From: Laetiporus sulphureus 93-53
Taxonomy: Eukaryota; Basidiomycota; Agaricomycetes; Polyporales; Laetiporaceae
DNA: 64,000 nt
Direction of reading: 5' to 3'
Assembly (NCBI RefSeq): GCF_001632365.1
Contig: NW_024468529.1
Coordinates: 295,762-359,761, forward strand
The translations under genes and the position numbers were made by a program. This document shows positions 1-10,876 of the stretch, piece after piece. Below the pieces are notes generated by a model. It was not told the origin of the DNA. It made no database searches and saw only the letters and a program-made list of their open reading frames with translations. Each line of letters opens with the position of its first letter. Position 1 is the stretch's first letter.

Positions 1-71
1 GGCGCTGGGTGTAAGTCTCATACATGTTGTTCTATAGCATACATTTCTGACCCGTAATCCAACTTGTTCAG

Positions 72-1681
72 ATTTAACGATGCTCTTCGTCACGCAGAGC
101 GGAGACTCGTTTTCGACGTCGAGGGGCTAGGTCGACTTGCAGCGCAGTCCGTTGGTCAAAGTCCTGCTGATGTCGTCAACTTATCAAAGCTCGCTGAGGG
201 CGGATTTAACCGTACCTTCCTCATCACCTTGCGCGACGACTTCCAAATGGTCGCTCGTATTCCGTACCCGGCTACGGTCCCCAAGTACTTCGCTGTGGCC
301 AGCGAAGTCGCCACAATGGAGTTCCTCCGTTCCTCTGGGCTGCCTGTTCCCCAGGTATACGGATACTCGCCTGCGTCGGACAACGCGGCGAAGACCGAGT
401 ACATCTTTATGGAATTCATGAGAGGTACGAAACTCAGCGATGTATGGCTGAAGCTGGAGGAAGCGGATATCGTTTCAATCTTGCGCCAACTTGCTCAGCT
501 CGAGTCTCAAATGATGTCGATTTCTTTCCCCGCTGGCGGAAGCCTCTACTACGCCCACGACCTGGAGAAGGTGGCCGGGAGAGCGGCCATCCCGCTCGAG
601 GACGAGCGTTTCTGCGTTGGTCCAGATACGATACTGCCTATGTGGTATGGCAGGAGATCACAGCTCGACGTAGACCGGGGACCGTGTACGCCGCTTTCTG
701 CCTTTTTTTATTACGCCCTTGAACCAACCGATTACTATAGACGAAAGCGCCGAAGCAGCGCTCGTACCAGCAGCCCGCAAGGAACTGGCTTATCTCGAGC
801 AGTTCGGTCAACCGCTCTTGCCGTTCCGCCGCGAGAGGAGGGCTGGTTACCAGTACCAGGAGCAGTCGCCGTCGGCCCACATCGAGAACTTGAAGCGCTA
901 TCTCCTCATCGCATCGTCACTCGTGCCTAGGGACCCCGCCCTCGGTCATTTCTGCATCCGCCATCCAGACCTCCAGCAGAGCAATATCGTCGTTCGGTGG
1001 TCGTCCGACTCTGGCTGGCAAGTCGTCAGCCTGCTCGACTGGCAACACGCCTCCATCCTGCCCCTGTTTCTCCTTGCCGGCATACCCCAACGCCTCCAGA
1101 ACCACAACGATCCCGTCTCGCAATCTATGACGCCGCCTTCGCTACCGGAGAATTTCGACAAGTTGGAAGAAACCGAGCGGACCGCAGCGGAGGAAGTCTA
1201 CCGTCGCCGCCTTGGCCACTACCACTACGTCACGAACACGGAGGAGTACAACAAGCCCCATTACGATGCCTTGACGGACCCCATGTGCGTGCTCCGCAGC
1301 CGCCTCTTCCACTACGCCGGTAACCCGTGGGAGGGCGAGACTCTCGAGCTGAAGGTTGCGCTCATACGAGCAACGGAGAGGTGGGAGACGCTTACGAGGG
1401 GAGGCGCGCCGTGTCCGGTCGTGTTCGACGCTGAGGACGCACGCGAGACGACGGAGCTGAATGAAGTACAGAGAAAAGCAGACGAGGCTTTCGAGGTGTG
1501 GCAGGACATACTCGGCCTCGGGCCGGAGGGCTGGGTGCCCACCCAGGACTACGAGGAGGCCGTGGCACTCTGCAAGCAGATGAAGGAGGAGGCGTTGACG
1601 GAGGCCAAGTCAGAGGAGGAACGGGCGGAGATCATGGGTCACTGGCCCTGGGACGACATGGACGAGCAGAAATATATGTGA
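72..1681 (+). CDS. APH/Aim9-like phosphotransferase family protein (5' partial)
   Basis: Belongs to the fungal aminoglycoside-phosphotransferase-fold family related to yeast Aim9/Mho1; the physiological substrate is not known for this family. The visible part starts at a 3' splice site (ttgttcag, ending at 71) and the first exon or exons lie outside the window. Seen in order: the N-lobe signature EGGFNRTF, the ATP-lobe stretch MVARIPYP, the catalytic loop HPDLQQSN (HxDxxxxN pattern) near 953-976, and LLDWQHA as the metal-binding motif. One intron is inferred at 686-740; joining across it gives DVDRGPYES, the spacing usual in this family. The C-terminal 100 residues are helical and acidic. All kinase-fold motifs are present, so the gene looks functional. 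Its downstream neighbour is convergent. Confidence 0.85.
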
Positions 1682-2388
1682 CGAATTGAGCTAGATATTC
1701 CGCGGTGTTATAGTATATCTTGTCTGCTGTTGTATTTACTCTTTTCATATCTGCGACAGGGCGCCCAAACGCGGCGGCTGAACCATGCGAGTGCTAACGT
1801 CGCGCACAGAGAAAATACGAAGCATCCAAGTCGTAGCCGGAAAGGGATTCCCAGAAACAGTTGGGCTCAGAGTCCGAGTTATCGTCTGTCTCTAGAGGCG
1901 TAAGGACGACAGAGCTTTCAGGTTCCGAGTTGCACTCTGTGTCTGAAAGTGTAGATATGGCAGGATCGTAAAAGAATGGAGGAGCATCGTAGCGTCAGTC
2001 AAGGCGTTGCCGGAGAGCTCTGAGAATTGAGATCCAGTGGTACACCCAGCTTGTTGGGTCGTCAGTCGCCTCTCTCTGTGTCTGTCTGTCTGTCTGTCTG
2101 TGATTTGTTGCCAAGAAGTATGGAGACGTAGGCGACGTCAAGATCAACGTAAGAGAGAGAAAGAGAGCAGCAGATGGGTGGCGACTGAGCCGACATCCAT
2201 GTATGTAATTCAATTATCACCCGCGCTCCGCGGAGGCAATATGCATATGAATCCTATCAGTCTTCTTCCGCCGGCTGTGGCACCGCAACAATGACCCAAC
2301 AAATATACGACATTGCATTTAGAAAGCGATGAGTAATATCAAATTCGTAGATAATCATGCATGGATCCACGAGCCAAAATCCCTGAAT
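1682..2388. other. Intergenic region between convergent genes
   Basis: About 700 bases with no recognisable coding content. It separates the 3' ends of the phosphotransferase and the C2H2 gene and presumably holds both 3' UTRs. The only distinct feature is a short TCTG microsatellite near 2078-2102. Confidence 0.6.
2078..2102. repeat. TCTG tetranucleotide microsatellite
   Basis: About six tandem copies of TCTG in the non-coding spacer. It is a plain slippage repeat with no associated gene. Confidence 0.85.
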
Positions 2389-3809
2389 TCACCGAAATAA
2401 CAACGGGTCCGCATCCTCTTCCTCCTCCATGGCAGGCCATACATATGCTTGAGACGGGTGGACCCCACCAGACATCTGAACGGGCGGCGCGCCGTCCTGG
2501 TGCAGTTGCCCATCCACCGCAGCGGTCTCCTTGCTGTTCATGGCACTGACACCGCCGGCGGCATCACCGTGGCGTTGATCCAGGCGCCTGACCCCGCTTC
2601 CGCTGGCGAGTTGTGATCTTGACTGCTCCTGTGAGGAAGGTTTACCGCCTGTACTGGCCGAGGGCAGCGGCAGCGACTCAGGCTTCCGGCCTTCGTCGCC
2701 ATATGGATGTAAAAAGTCCAGCTCGTCACGCTCCTCATTCGGCTCACTCTCGCCCTCGCTGCTCTCCTCCTCCTCAAGCCGCGGCGGCCACCCATCACTG
2801 ACGCCCGGTGGCGGGAACAGCACGAGCCCATCATGGATGTACTGCGAGACCATGCCCGAGTTGAGGTCCTCGCACCGTTGAGACGCTTTCAGCGGCCGCT
2901 CGCTCACGATATTGTCGTACTCATCATCTGGCAAACGCCGGAGCAGCTCCAGCTTCTCCTGCGCGCTTTTACCCCCCATTTCGACCGCGGCCACCCTCTC
3001 CGCGAGCCGCCGCGACTTGCGCGATGACGCTCCCGCATGCAGCCGTCCTCCCTGGAAGTTGTACGTCGAGATGCCTTCTAGCACCTGTGTATGTGTAGTG
3101 TGTCAATGTCCAAGCTGTAGAGCCACTGGTGTTACTTACCCTCGCGCCGAGCCACTGGTGCACGCCCCTGTCGATCGGATGCCTAGAAACGCGCGGAGGG
3201 ATGATCAACCAGGACGGGACCACCTCAGGCAGAGGTGGCAGTGGCTCCAGCACTGGCACAAATGGTGCCGGAGTCCGCCGCAGTACCTGCTCATTATGCG
3301 TAAAATGCTGATGATGCTCGTACAACTCCTTTGAGCTCTCGAAGGACCGATCGCAGCCTGCAAAAACCATCAGTTGCGATTGACGCCCTATTCGAAAAAG
3401 GCAGTACCTTGGAAAGCGCAGAACAGCGGGTGAGAGGCGTGCCTCACGAGATGGCGCTGGAGCGCCCCTTTGGTATGGAATATCTTCGCGCAGCCTCGCC
3501 ATCTGCAGGCGAACACGCCCTGCGGACGCAAACGCATCAGCTCACCCCCGCGTTCAACCAAGAAAAAATGCCTACAGAGCGCAAGCTCTCTGTATGCTGT
3601 ACGACATGCCTCACAAGGGACTCGGCGGAAGCCATCACAACGTCGCAGCCCTGCCACAAGCAGCGGGACTCGCGCAGCCGGGAGCACGACAGCTGCACCG
3701 CCTGCTGATGAAGCTCTTCTGTGATAAACACAGCATATGAGATATGTCTAGATCTACGGCTACACGGACCACTATAAGGACGAACCTTCCCTTCTCCGCT
3801 GCTCGTCAA
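2389..3809 (-). CDS. C2H2 zinc-finger protein, three fingers plus long acidic C-terminal region
   Basis: Probable nuclear DNA- or RNA-binding protein. Three consecutive C2H2 fingers are visible: CLWQGCDVVMASAESLVRHV followed by VQH, CRWRGCAKIFHTKGALQRHL followed by VRH, and FCAFQGCDRSFESSKELYEH followed by HQHFTH. Introns are inferred at about 3519-3574 and at 3358-3407; removing them puts the three fingers in one frame with normal linkers. Downstream comes a conserved-looking block (LEGISTYNFQGGRLHAG, then RKSRRLAERVAAVE), followed by an acidic Ser/Glu-rich tail ending DPLLFR. No in-frame ATG is visible in the first exon after the upstream stop. The true 5' end therefore needs another short exon, and the start given is only the open-frame limit. 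It lies directly behind the repeat protein on the same strand. I recognise the fold but not a specific orthologue. Confidence 0.7.
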
Positions 3810-3855
3810 GTTCTATTGAAATGCGACAACCTATATTTCAGCTCGCCAGCCGTTA

Positions 3856-6800
3856 TACCTACGTGTATTGCCACGCACCGTCTTCCAGCTCGGTCGGCGA
3901 CAGGCCCCTCTCACTTCTCCTCGTCTTCCGCGCTCTCTCGCTCCTCTTATACCGCTTTGCCCATGCTGGCATTGGTGGCATGAGCACATACATCCTCCGC
4001 GATTTCTTCTGACCCTCCCGCCTGTATTTCAAACCACTTTGTATCTTCGGCCGAGAGGGGCCTCCGATGATTCGCAGTTCATCCTCATCGTCACTCACGA
4101 CCATCCGTCTCTTTCCCTTCCGGTCGACCTGGGCCGTCTGTTCCCCCGGCGAGCTCTGAATAACCTCAAACTCTTCCATCTGCACGTCTCCATCTATATC
4201 CATGCCGCTGAAGCGCTGCTGCGAGCTGGGTAGAGGAAGACTTCTGGATTCCTCGATGTCCGAATCGGCGGGCGAGGGCAGGAAGAGAGGCGTTCGAGCT
4301 GACGAAGCCCCATGCTTAGTAGGAGAAAGCAAAGTTGCAGAGTGTCGGTCCTGCATCGACGATAAACGTTGCAGACGCGCGCTGTTCATTAATGCATCTA
4401 CAAGAGTGGTACCCACAGGACCGTGTTCAGGAACGTCTTCGGGAACGGGAGAAGCCGTCCTGGACGTTGGCGGGCCTGAAGCTACGGACTCGGGAGCGGG
4501 AGGCGTTTCTGGCACCTCGTTGTCGGACAACTCGAGGACCGATACGCCGGCCTCTTCTTTAACACGCACATTTGCTATGTTGTGGATGAGAGGTGATGGC
4601 TCGGTCTCGGGTCCATTGTCCGGAAACGTTTCGTTTGGTGCTGAAAACACCGGGGCAGGGGTTGCGAAGGACTGAGGTGGTGCCGCAAACGCGTCCGTTC
4701 CAGCGTTCACGATGTTCATCACATGCACAAGGCCACTTGGTCCCTCGGTCTCGGATCCATTGTCCGGAAACATTCCGTTTGGTGCTGAAAACACCGGAGC
4801 AGGAGTTGCGAAGGGCTGACGAGTTGCGGAAGGCTGAGTAGTTGCGGAAGGCTGAGTAGTTGCGGAAGGCTGAGTAGTTGCGAAAGGCTGAGGTGCTGCA
4901 GGCGCGTCCGTAACAGCATTCATGATGTTCGTCATATGCACAAGGCCACTTGGTCCCTCGGTCTCGGATCCGTTGTCCGGAAACATTTCGTTTGGTGCTG
5001 AAAACACCGGAGCAGGAGTTGCGAAGGGCTGAGGAGTTGCGGAGGGCTGAGGAGCTGCGGAAGGCTGAGTAGTTGCGAAAGGCTGAGGCGCTGCAAGCGC
5101 GTCCGTTCCAGCATTCATGATGTTCATCATATGCACAAGGCCGCTTGGTCCCATATTCGCCTCGTCCATCGGCATCTCCACCCCAATCGAGGACATTTCT
5201 CTCAACGGCTCGCTCTGTGGCACATTCTCCGACAACCCCAGTACCCTGCGCACATTCTCCTCCGTCTCCCGCTGCGCGAGCTCCACCGCACCTGCCGTCG
5301 CAATCTCCTCGACAACGCTGGGGCTGGGCTCATTCCGCTCTGCCGGCGACGCAGAGAGCGAGTTCGTCCGCCGCCTCTGAGGTGGCGTCCGCTCCGCTTC
5401 CGAAGCGGGCGTGCTCAGAAGAGGTAGAGGTATTATTGCTGGCGCTACGGAGCCTGTTGGACGGCCGAGCGAGCGCATTATGTCGTGAGCAAGCCGAGAT
5501 TTGTCCGCTTTCGCAGGTGTCAGCGGGCTCGGCATCCGTTTAGGAGGTGTTTGCGTGCCTGTTACGCCGTCTCGCGCAGGCAGCTGTTCCTGGACAACCT
5601 GTGGGGACGAAGAAGGGATAGGCTCTGATATCCAGTGGAACATCGGGTACGGTGCTTGCGTTCTCTCTTCCTCGTTAGTAGGAGGAAGACTCGAAGACTC
5701 GAGCTGAATATGCGAAGAGCTCTCTGCCGGGGGAGGTTGCTGTGGTGCATTTTGCGCAGGATTCGAGATACCCTCCATCGGTACCGCTTCAGATTCCTCT
5801 TGCCTCTTCCCCGTGTTTTCCGGTTGCGGATGCACTCGCTGAGATTCAGGTGGTTTACCGATTCCGGACCTGAAGTTTAACACCGTCATCGAGAACTGAG
5901 GGTTCAACATCTCCGGCGGCGCTGTCTCACGCGGAGTCGGCTTCGTGGGTGAACTAGATGGCTGCGAACGCGGCAGCGGCAATGGCGGACTCGAAGGAAT
6001 CTGCGGCTGTGTATTGTTCACAGCAGCGGATGGCTTAGGTCTTATTGGAACTGGCGTGCGCATGGGGGGTGCAGATGGTGGAGTGGGAGCACTAGTACTC
6101 GCACTCGCGGGCTGTGAGACTTGCGGAGACGCCGAAGGTTGCGAGGGTGGTGGCACTGTGGCGCCGGAGGGTCTACGTAGTCTGTCCCTGATGTTGTAGA
6201 CTATCGCCTGAACAATGCTGGGATCCAGAGGCTGAAGGATGCCGCCTATGAGCCATAATACCACGTATAAGAATGGGAAAGACTGACCTGCAACTGTTCT
6301 ACCATCAGCTGAGTGACCACCTTGATCGTCCCTTGATCCTGCGGCGGATATGCTTGCGCGATCCTCGCGTGGTAAGCAGCAGCGCGTTCGATCATCTCGG
6401 GAGCGAATTTATTCTTCATCTTTTCCTTGAGCTCGTCTAATACTCCAAACATGACGTGATCCACGATCATTGGCCTTAGATTCTGCGTCGAAAATCAGTA
6501 TGAAACAACCAGAACAAGGAGGTAACATACCTGCAGTAGATTGATAACAGTCATGTATGAATCTCGAGGATTCACTGTCGGTGCTGCAGCTGGCGTCTCT
6601 GCCTTATGTCGAGAGGCGTACGTCGTCTTTGCATGAATGACTGTATCAGCACCGCTTGCAGTTGTACCGAGGGCGCCATGTAAAGAAGAAGATTCGCGGT
6701 GAATTGGCTGCTGCTGAATATTACCATGACCTGCGGGTGCTGCCGCCTGTTGGCCTGTTGAAGGCGGCTGGACAGCCTGGTGATGGCGCTGAACATGTGA

Positions 6801-7670
6801 AGATGAAGGAACGGCCCCGAATAGCGAGCTTACGGGAGCTTGGGTGCTCACGGGGCGCTTAAATAGATATTAGTGGTGTAACGCAGCGGTATTCTCACGC
6901 AGACTACCTGAGTTTGAGTCATAGCATCCGCTGCCCATGCAATAGGCTGAGAGTACTGGCTGGAATAGTACATTTGTTGAGTAGATGGGTTCGGTGTTTG
7001 CGTGAAGGGCGACGGATTTTGATATTGTAAGTAAGGTCGATGTTGCGGTTGCAGCAAGGGATTGAGAGCGGTCGGGTGAACATTGTCAGTCCTGGTCTAT
7101 TTCGATATGTCAGAGTGGCACCTAATATAAACGGTGATGTACATACAGATTGAGCCCTTTCATACAATCCCGGGCGATAATAAGGTGATGGCGCGGCATT
7201 CACAGGCGGAGCAGTGGTAGGTGTTGTCTGAGGCATTGTAGCCGACGAGGATGAGGGCGTTGGCTGAGCCGGAGCGACAGATCTACAAGAACGGCCCCAC
7301 GTAAATCACGATCAGAGAAAACCAACCATGTGAGAGCTTACTGAATAACCGCCGTTGTTGCACCATGGAGCTGCGCGAGCACTCGTCTAAAGTGTATAGA
7401 GGTAAGCTGACGCGCAACAGCCACGACACGGTACACTCACTCTGCTTCACGACCAGCCTCCGCCCGCCTCTGAAGCTCCTCATGCACCGCCATGTACCTG
7501 TGCAGCCCAGTGTCGAGTTGGCGTTGCGCCGCTTCGATGCCTTCTCTGTACTGCCGGAGCTGAGCCATGGATTGCGCATACTGCGTAGGTGTCACGACGG
7601 CTGTCTGCAAAAGCGTAAGGTCCTGAGGGTTCACGGTGTTGTTATCGTTGTTTGCCTGGCCATTGTTCAT
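3856..7670 (-). CDS. Large Pro/Gln-rich disordered protein with internal tandem repeats
   Basis: Not assigned to a known family. The chosen start gives MNNGQANNDNNTVNPQ; an in-frame ATG 32 codons upstream (at 7766) is possible. The N-terminus has a short coiled coil (MAQLRQYREGIEAAQRQLD, then VHEELQRRAEAGREAE). A Gln/Pro-rich tract follows, spread over several small exons with introns near 7280-7345, 7090-7150, 6860-6910, 6480-6530 and 6250-6290. A compact, probably folded block comes next (MIVDHVMFGVLDELKEKM, FAPEMIERAAAYHARIAQ, SIVQAIVYNIRDRLRR). The last exon, about 2.4 kb, is disordered, Pro/Ser-rich and carries the repeats annotated separately. It ends in a very basic segment (KRYKRSERARKTRRSERG), a likely nuclear localisation signal. 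A transcriptional or chromatin role is only a guess. It shares a short divergent spacer with NDUFAF5. Confidence 0.65.
4805..4894 (-). repeat. 18-bp minisatellite (five units) nested in the larger repeat
   Basis: Five tandem 18-base units starting at 4805, 4823, 4841, 4859 and 4877. Three are identical (gttgcggaaggctgagta on the + strand), and each encodes the hexapeptide TTQPSA or a variant. A related four-unit array lies at 5018-5089 in the neighbouring large repeat. Confidence 0.9.
5018..5089 (-). repeat. 18-bp minisatellite (four units), sister array
   Basis: Four 18-base units starting at 5018, 5036, 5054 and 5072, more diverged than the array at 4805. They encode AxPQPxA-type hexapeptides. 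The differing copy number accounts for the size difference between the 71- and 65-codon large units. Confidence 0.85.
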
Positions 7671-7830
7671 GGCGGCGAGGAGGAAAAGAGCGTTTCGAGT
7701 AAGCGACTGGCGGCTGTGTGATGAGATCGAGCGGAGGAAGGTTGCCTTAATAGGCCGCTTAGTCATTGCATGCTCGACGCGTCGGTGGCTGAGCTTTCGG
7801 GACTGCTCTCCCTCACTTCAGTAACGTGAA
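7671..7830. promoter_or_regulatory. Short divergent spacer, probable bidirectional promoter
   Basis: 160 bases separate the chosen start codons of the Pro-rich protein gene (-) and the NDUFAF5 gene (+). If the upstream ATG at 7766 is used on the minus strand, only 64 bases remain. I see no clear TATA box; shared regulation is inferred from spacing only. Confidence 0.45.
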
Positions 7831-9307
7831 ATGTCGAGAGCAGCGTCTTGTCTGCGCTGGATGCGCCTTGCCTCTCCTCGAGCGCGAACCTTGGCCTCGC
7901 ATGTCTCCCCGTCCATCAATCCAAACCCATACCAAGTGTTCGACCGGAATGCAAAGCGCCTCCAGAAAGACCGCTCGGCGATGCGGGACGGAGGCGAGAG
8001 AAGCAGGACCGTCGACTACGTGCGCGATGAGGTTGCAGACCGAATGATTGAGCGTCTGATGGTCAGTCCAGTGCATTGTGATCATGGAGTCTGGTCTGTC
8101 AGGGCTGAACGGCGCATCTCAGGACATCAAGAGGAAGTTCAAGACCATTCTCGACGTAGGCTCCGGCCCTGGTCATTTTTCCAAGTTGTTAGATCCAGAA
8201 ACGACAGAGAAGGTGGTGATGCTGGACTCGAGTGGTACTACACCCTTCGGATCATGGGGTCGTCCTCCCATCTGACCATAATTGTAGAGAAGCTGCTTCA
8301 CCGCGATCCCGACTCGGAATTTGAAGGTGCAGACAAAGCTAGGGATTTCTTGTCTCTCTTCTAATGGCTAATATATTTAATAGTTCAGGTAGAGCGGATA
8401 CACGCCGATGAGGAAAATCTGCTCAGAGTGGTCCCACCGAACTCGCAAGAAGCTATAGTATCCTGCCTCAGTCTGCACTGGGTCAACGACCTTCCTGGTT
8501 CGTCCCTTCACTTCTCACATACTATACATTCAGCTGAGCCTCAGATCATTTATAGGTGTCCTCGTTCAAATCAGAGAGGCACTCCAGCCTGACGGCGTGT
8601 TCTTGGGAGCTTTATTCGGAGGAGACACTTTATTTGAGCTTCGGTACGTGATCATCCGATCGTGACAGCCTTTCCATTAATGATTCATGTAGCACCGCTC
8701 TCCAGCTCGCCGAGGTCGAGCGCGAAGGAGGCATCTCTCCTCACATCTCCCCAATGACCGGTGTGTCCTTGAATGCGACCGACGAGTGGCTGAATGCTCA
8801 CATCTCTCAGACTCTCGAGACATGTCCAACCTCCTCGGACGCGCAGGTTTCACGCTGTTGACCGTCGACGTGGATGAAGTGAAGGTAGCCTACCCATCCA
8901 TGTGGGAGCTTATGCAGGACTTGCGTGATATGGGAGAGAGCAATGCTGTGATCGGACGGTGAAGTTACCTTTTTCTCGGCACTCATTACGTACTGACATC
9001 CCACCCCAGGCGGAACTATATACATCGCGATACTCTTGCAGCCGCATCCGCCATCTATAAAGGTATCCCATTCTGGTCCATTTTTCTTGCTCCTGTTAAG
9101 GGCTCTTCTAGAGCTTCACGGACTTGAAGACGGGACGGTGCCAGCGACGTTCCAAATTATCTATCTGGCGAGTGTGGTCCAGCCGCCCATGGATATCCAC
9201 TCATTCACGCGAGACGCTCTTCCTAGATCGGTTGGAAGCCCTCCCCGGAACAACCTCAGCCCCTCGAACGAGGCTCCGCAAAGAAAAGCCTCAAAGAGGT
9301 TTTATGA
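7831..9307 (+). CDS. NDUFAF5: Mitochondrial complex I assembly factor NDUFAF5-like methyltransferase-fold protein
   Basis: Class I SAM-fold protein; animal NDUFAF5 hydroxylates an arginine of NDUFS7 during early complex I assembly at the inner mitochondrial membrane. The N-terminus is Arg/Ser-rich and lacks acids ([20 protein letters not shown]), a likely mitochondrial presequence. Then come [17 protein letters not shown], the SAM motif [15 protein letters not shown], the post-motif [25 protein letters not shown], a long helical region ([16 protein letters not shown]) and the family C-terminus IGWKPSPEQ. Several introns are needed; good joins are SS|EKLLHR, EFE|VQVERIH and [11 protein letters not shown]. 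The last join is best explained by a GC donor at 9168. Overall length is usual for the family. It converges on TRM10 with about 50 bases between stop codons. Confidence 0.88.
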
Positions 9308-9356
9308 TGCGACTCACGGTCGTACACGCCCTTTGCACACCGTCGTTCAAACTCGG

Positions 9357-10687
9357 CTATTGGTCTGCTTCTTGCTCCTCCTGCGTCGTACCTTCGTTCA
9401 TCCGTGCCTCAACAGCAGCTTTCGCCTCGTCCGCTTCTCCTTGCTCACCCGCCTCCTCCAAAGCGTGTGCATCAATGGTAATCTCCTTGACCTCCTCTTC
9501 GCCTTCAGCCCCATCGTCATCTCCCTCGCTTGCATCCCCGCTCTTATCTGTCCCTCCTTTCCCCCGCTTGCGCGCCTCGTGGAACTTGCGCTTCGGGATC
9601 ACCGCCCAGAGCGCCTGCTCCCAGTCGCGTGTCTCGACCCACTTGAGCAGAATCTCGAAGGTCTGGTTCACTGTCAGCACCTTGCGAGTCTTGAGCTCTG
9701 CAAGGTACGTTCCGATGGGCAGGCGTGCGGAGCGAATATGTGTATCGCGGGATTTGTTCAGGCAGAGGTTCTGGGGAACGTGAGCGGTCGGAAGCGAGAC
9801 GAGGGGCGAAAGGTAGGACGAAGGAACAATGCGTACCTTGTACCTATTGTGATCACATATGCCACCTATGATGTACGTTTCGTCCTCTTTCAGTTCTGTG
9901 AGTTCCTCGGAGGAGTCTGCAGTGAGATAGACCACACTTTCCCTCGGTGCCGACACAGGCTGCTTTCTCCGCCTTTTGCCATTTCCTTTGCGCTCCTCCT
10001 GCCGCTCTGCATCCCCAACATTGTCGGGGGCATCTGTATTGTCCATGGGCGGGACAGTCTCGTCTTCATGTTTGCCCTCCTTCGCACCCTCCCATAGCTT
10101 CTCGTAACCATCCTCCCACCATTCTGCGTCTACCCACCGCTTATATGCGGCATTGTTCAAGCTCTCCAGACGCGTCAAGGTGCGTCCATTGAGCGACGTG
10201 AATAGCAGATGCGCGAACGGCCGCTCCGCCTTCCTGTTCGCACTGTAAGTGTACGCGAGCTGCGACGTAAGCGATTTGACCTCCTACACGCTGCATTATG
10301 AGCTTGAGGGGCGCAACGCCCATCCGCTACACGACTCACATTGTCCGTCATCATGCTGTCGAACCCGAGGTCGACGACGACCGTCGCTCCGAAAGGCGTG
10401 CGCGGACCCTCGCCCATCCGCCTCTTCTTCCTCGAGAGGGCCTGCTCATCGTCCTTGCCCTCGAGCTCCCCAGCAGCCCGTTTCTCCGCCTGGACGCGCT
10501 TCTTCTCTTTCTTTCTCTCCTTCTCGGCCGCGCGCCGCTCTTTCTTCAGCTCCGCTGTCCGGGCAGCCTTCGCCAGTCTCTTCTGCGCGTTCTTCGATAG
10601 CGGCTGGCTGACATTCGCCGTGTTTTCGGGCACGGTCGCCTGCGGCGTGTCCACCGTAGTTTTCACGTCAACGTCATGAGAGCTCAT
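9357..10687 (-). CDS. TRM10: tRNA (guanine-9 or adenine-9, N1)-methyltransferase, Trm10 family
   Basis: SPOUT-class tRNA methyltransferase that modifies the purine at position 9 of tRNAs using SAM. The start MSSHDVDVKT is the first ATG of the frame. Order of features: a highly charged Lys/Arg-rich N-terminal helix (RLAKAARTAELKKERRAAEK), the catalytic-domain opening FGATVVVDLGFDSMM, AERPFAHLLFTSLNG, the knot motif YIIGGICDHNRYKNLCL, then IRSARLPIGTYL, VLTVNQTFEILLKWVETRDW and WAVIPKRK. Two introns are inferred (about 10286-10342 and 9773-9836), each restoring conserved sequence. The acidic 80-residue tail after the catalytic core is species-specific. The long acidic insertion between RWVDAEWWEDGYEKLW and ESVVYLTADS is larger than usual. 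It is divergent with the thioesterase gene. Confidence 0.92.
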
Positions 10688-10876
10688 TGCATAGGCAGAA
10701 CTGTTTCGTGGAGTCGGGGCGGAAGGAGCGGGAGGGCCGCGGTGGCGAGTGACCGCATGCACATGGAAACCCAGACTGTGGGTTGTCCCTTGCGCAAAGT
10801 CATCCTCACTGTCCTCCCTATCTTCCTCTTGTATTTCTTTCTCATTATCGTCCGACGCCCACCGTCTTCTCTGAAT
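10688..10876. promoter_or_regulatory. 189-base divergent spacer between TRM10 and thioesterase genes
   Basis: Start codons of two oppositely oriented genes are only 189 bases apart, so the spacer must hold both core promoters. No canonical TATA box is visible. Co-regulation is inference. Confidence 0.45.

Larger units (their letters stand above)
4590..5153 (-). repeat. Three in-frame tandem protein repeats, units of 71 and 65 codons plus a partial
   Basis: The block beginning GPSGLVHMMNIMNAGTDA and ending near FPDNGSETE occurs three times head to tail in the coding frame. Equivalent positions in the DNA are 5134, 4939 and 4726, giving periods of 195 and 213 bases, both multiples of three. 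The last unit is shortened. Nucleotide identity between the units is high, which suggests recent duplication or homogenisation. Confidence 0.9.

Noticed and set aside
9036..10097. 353-codon plus-strand open frame
   Set aside because: Antisense shadow of TRM10 with leucine/serine-rich chance composition; the minus strand carries diagnostic Trm10 motifs.
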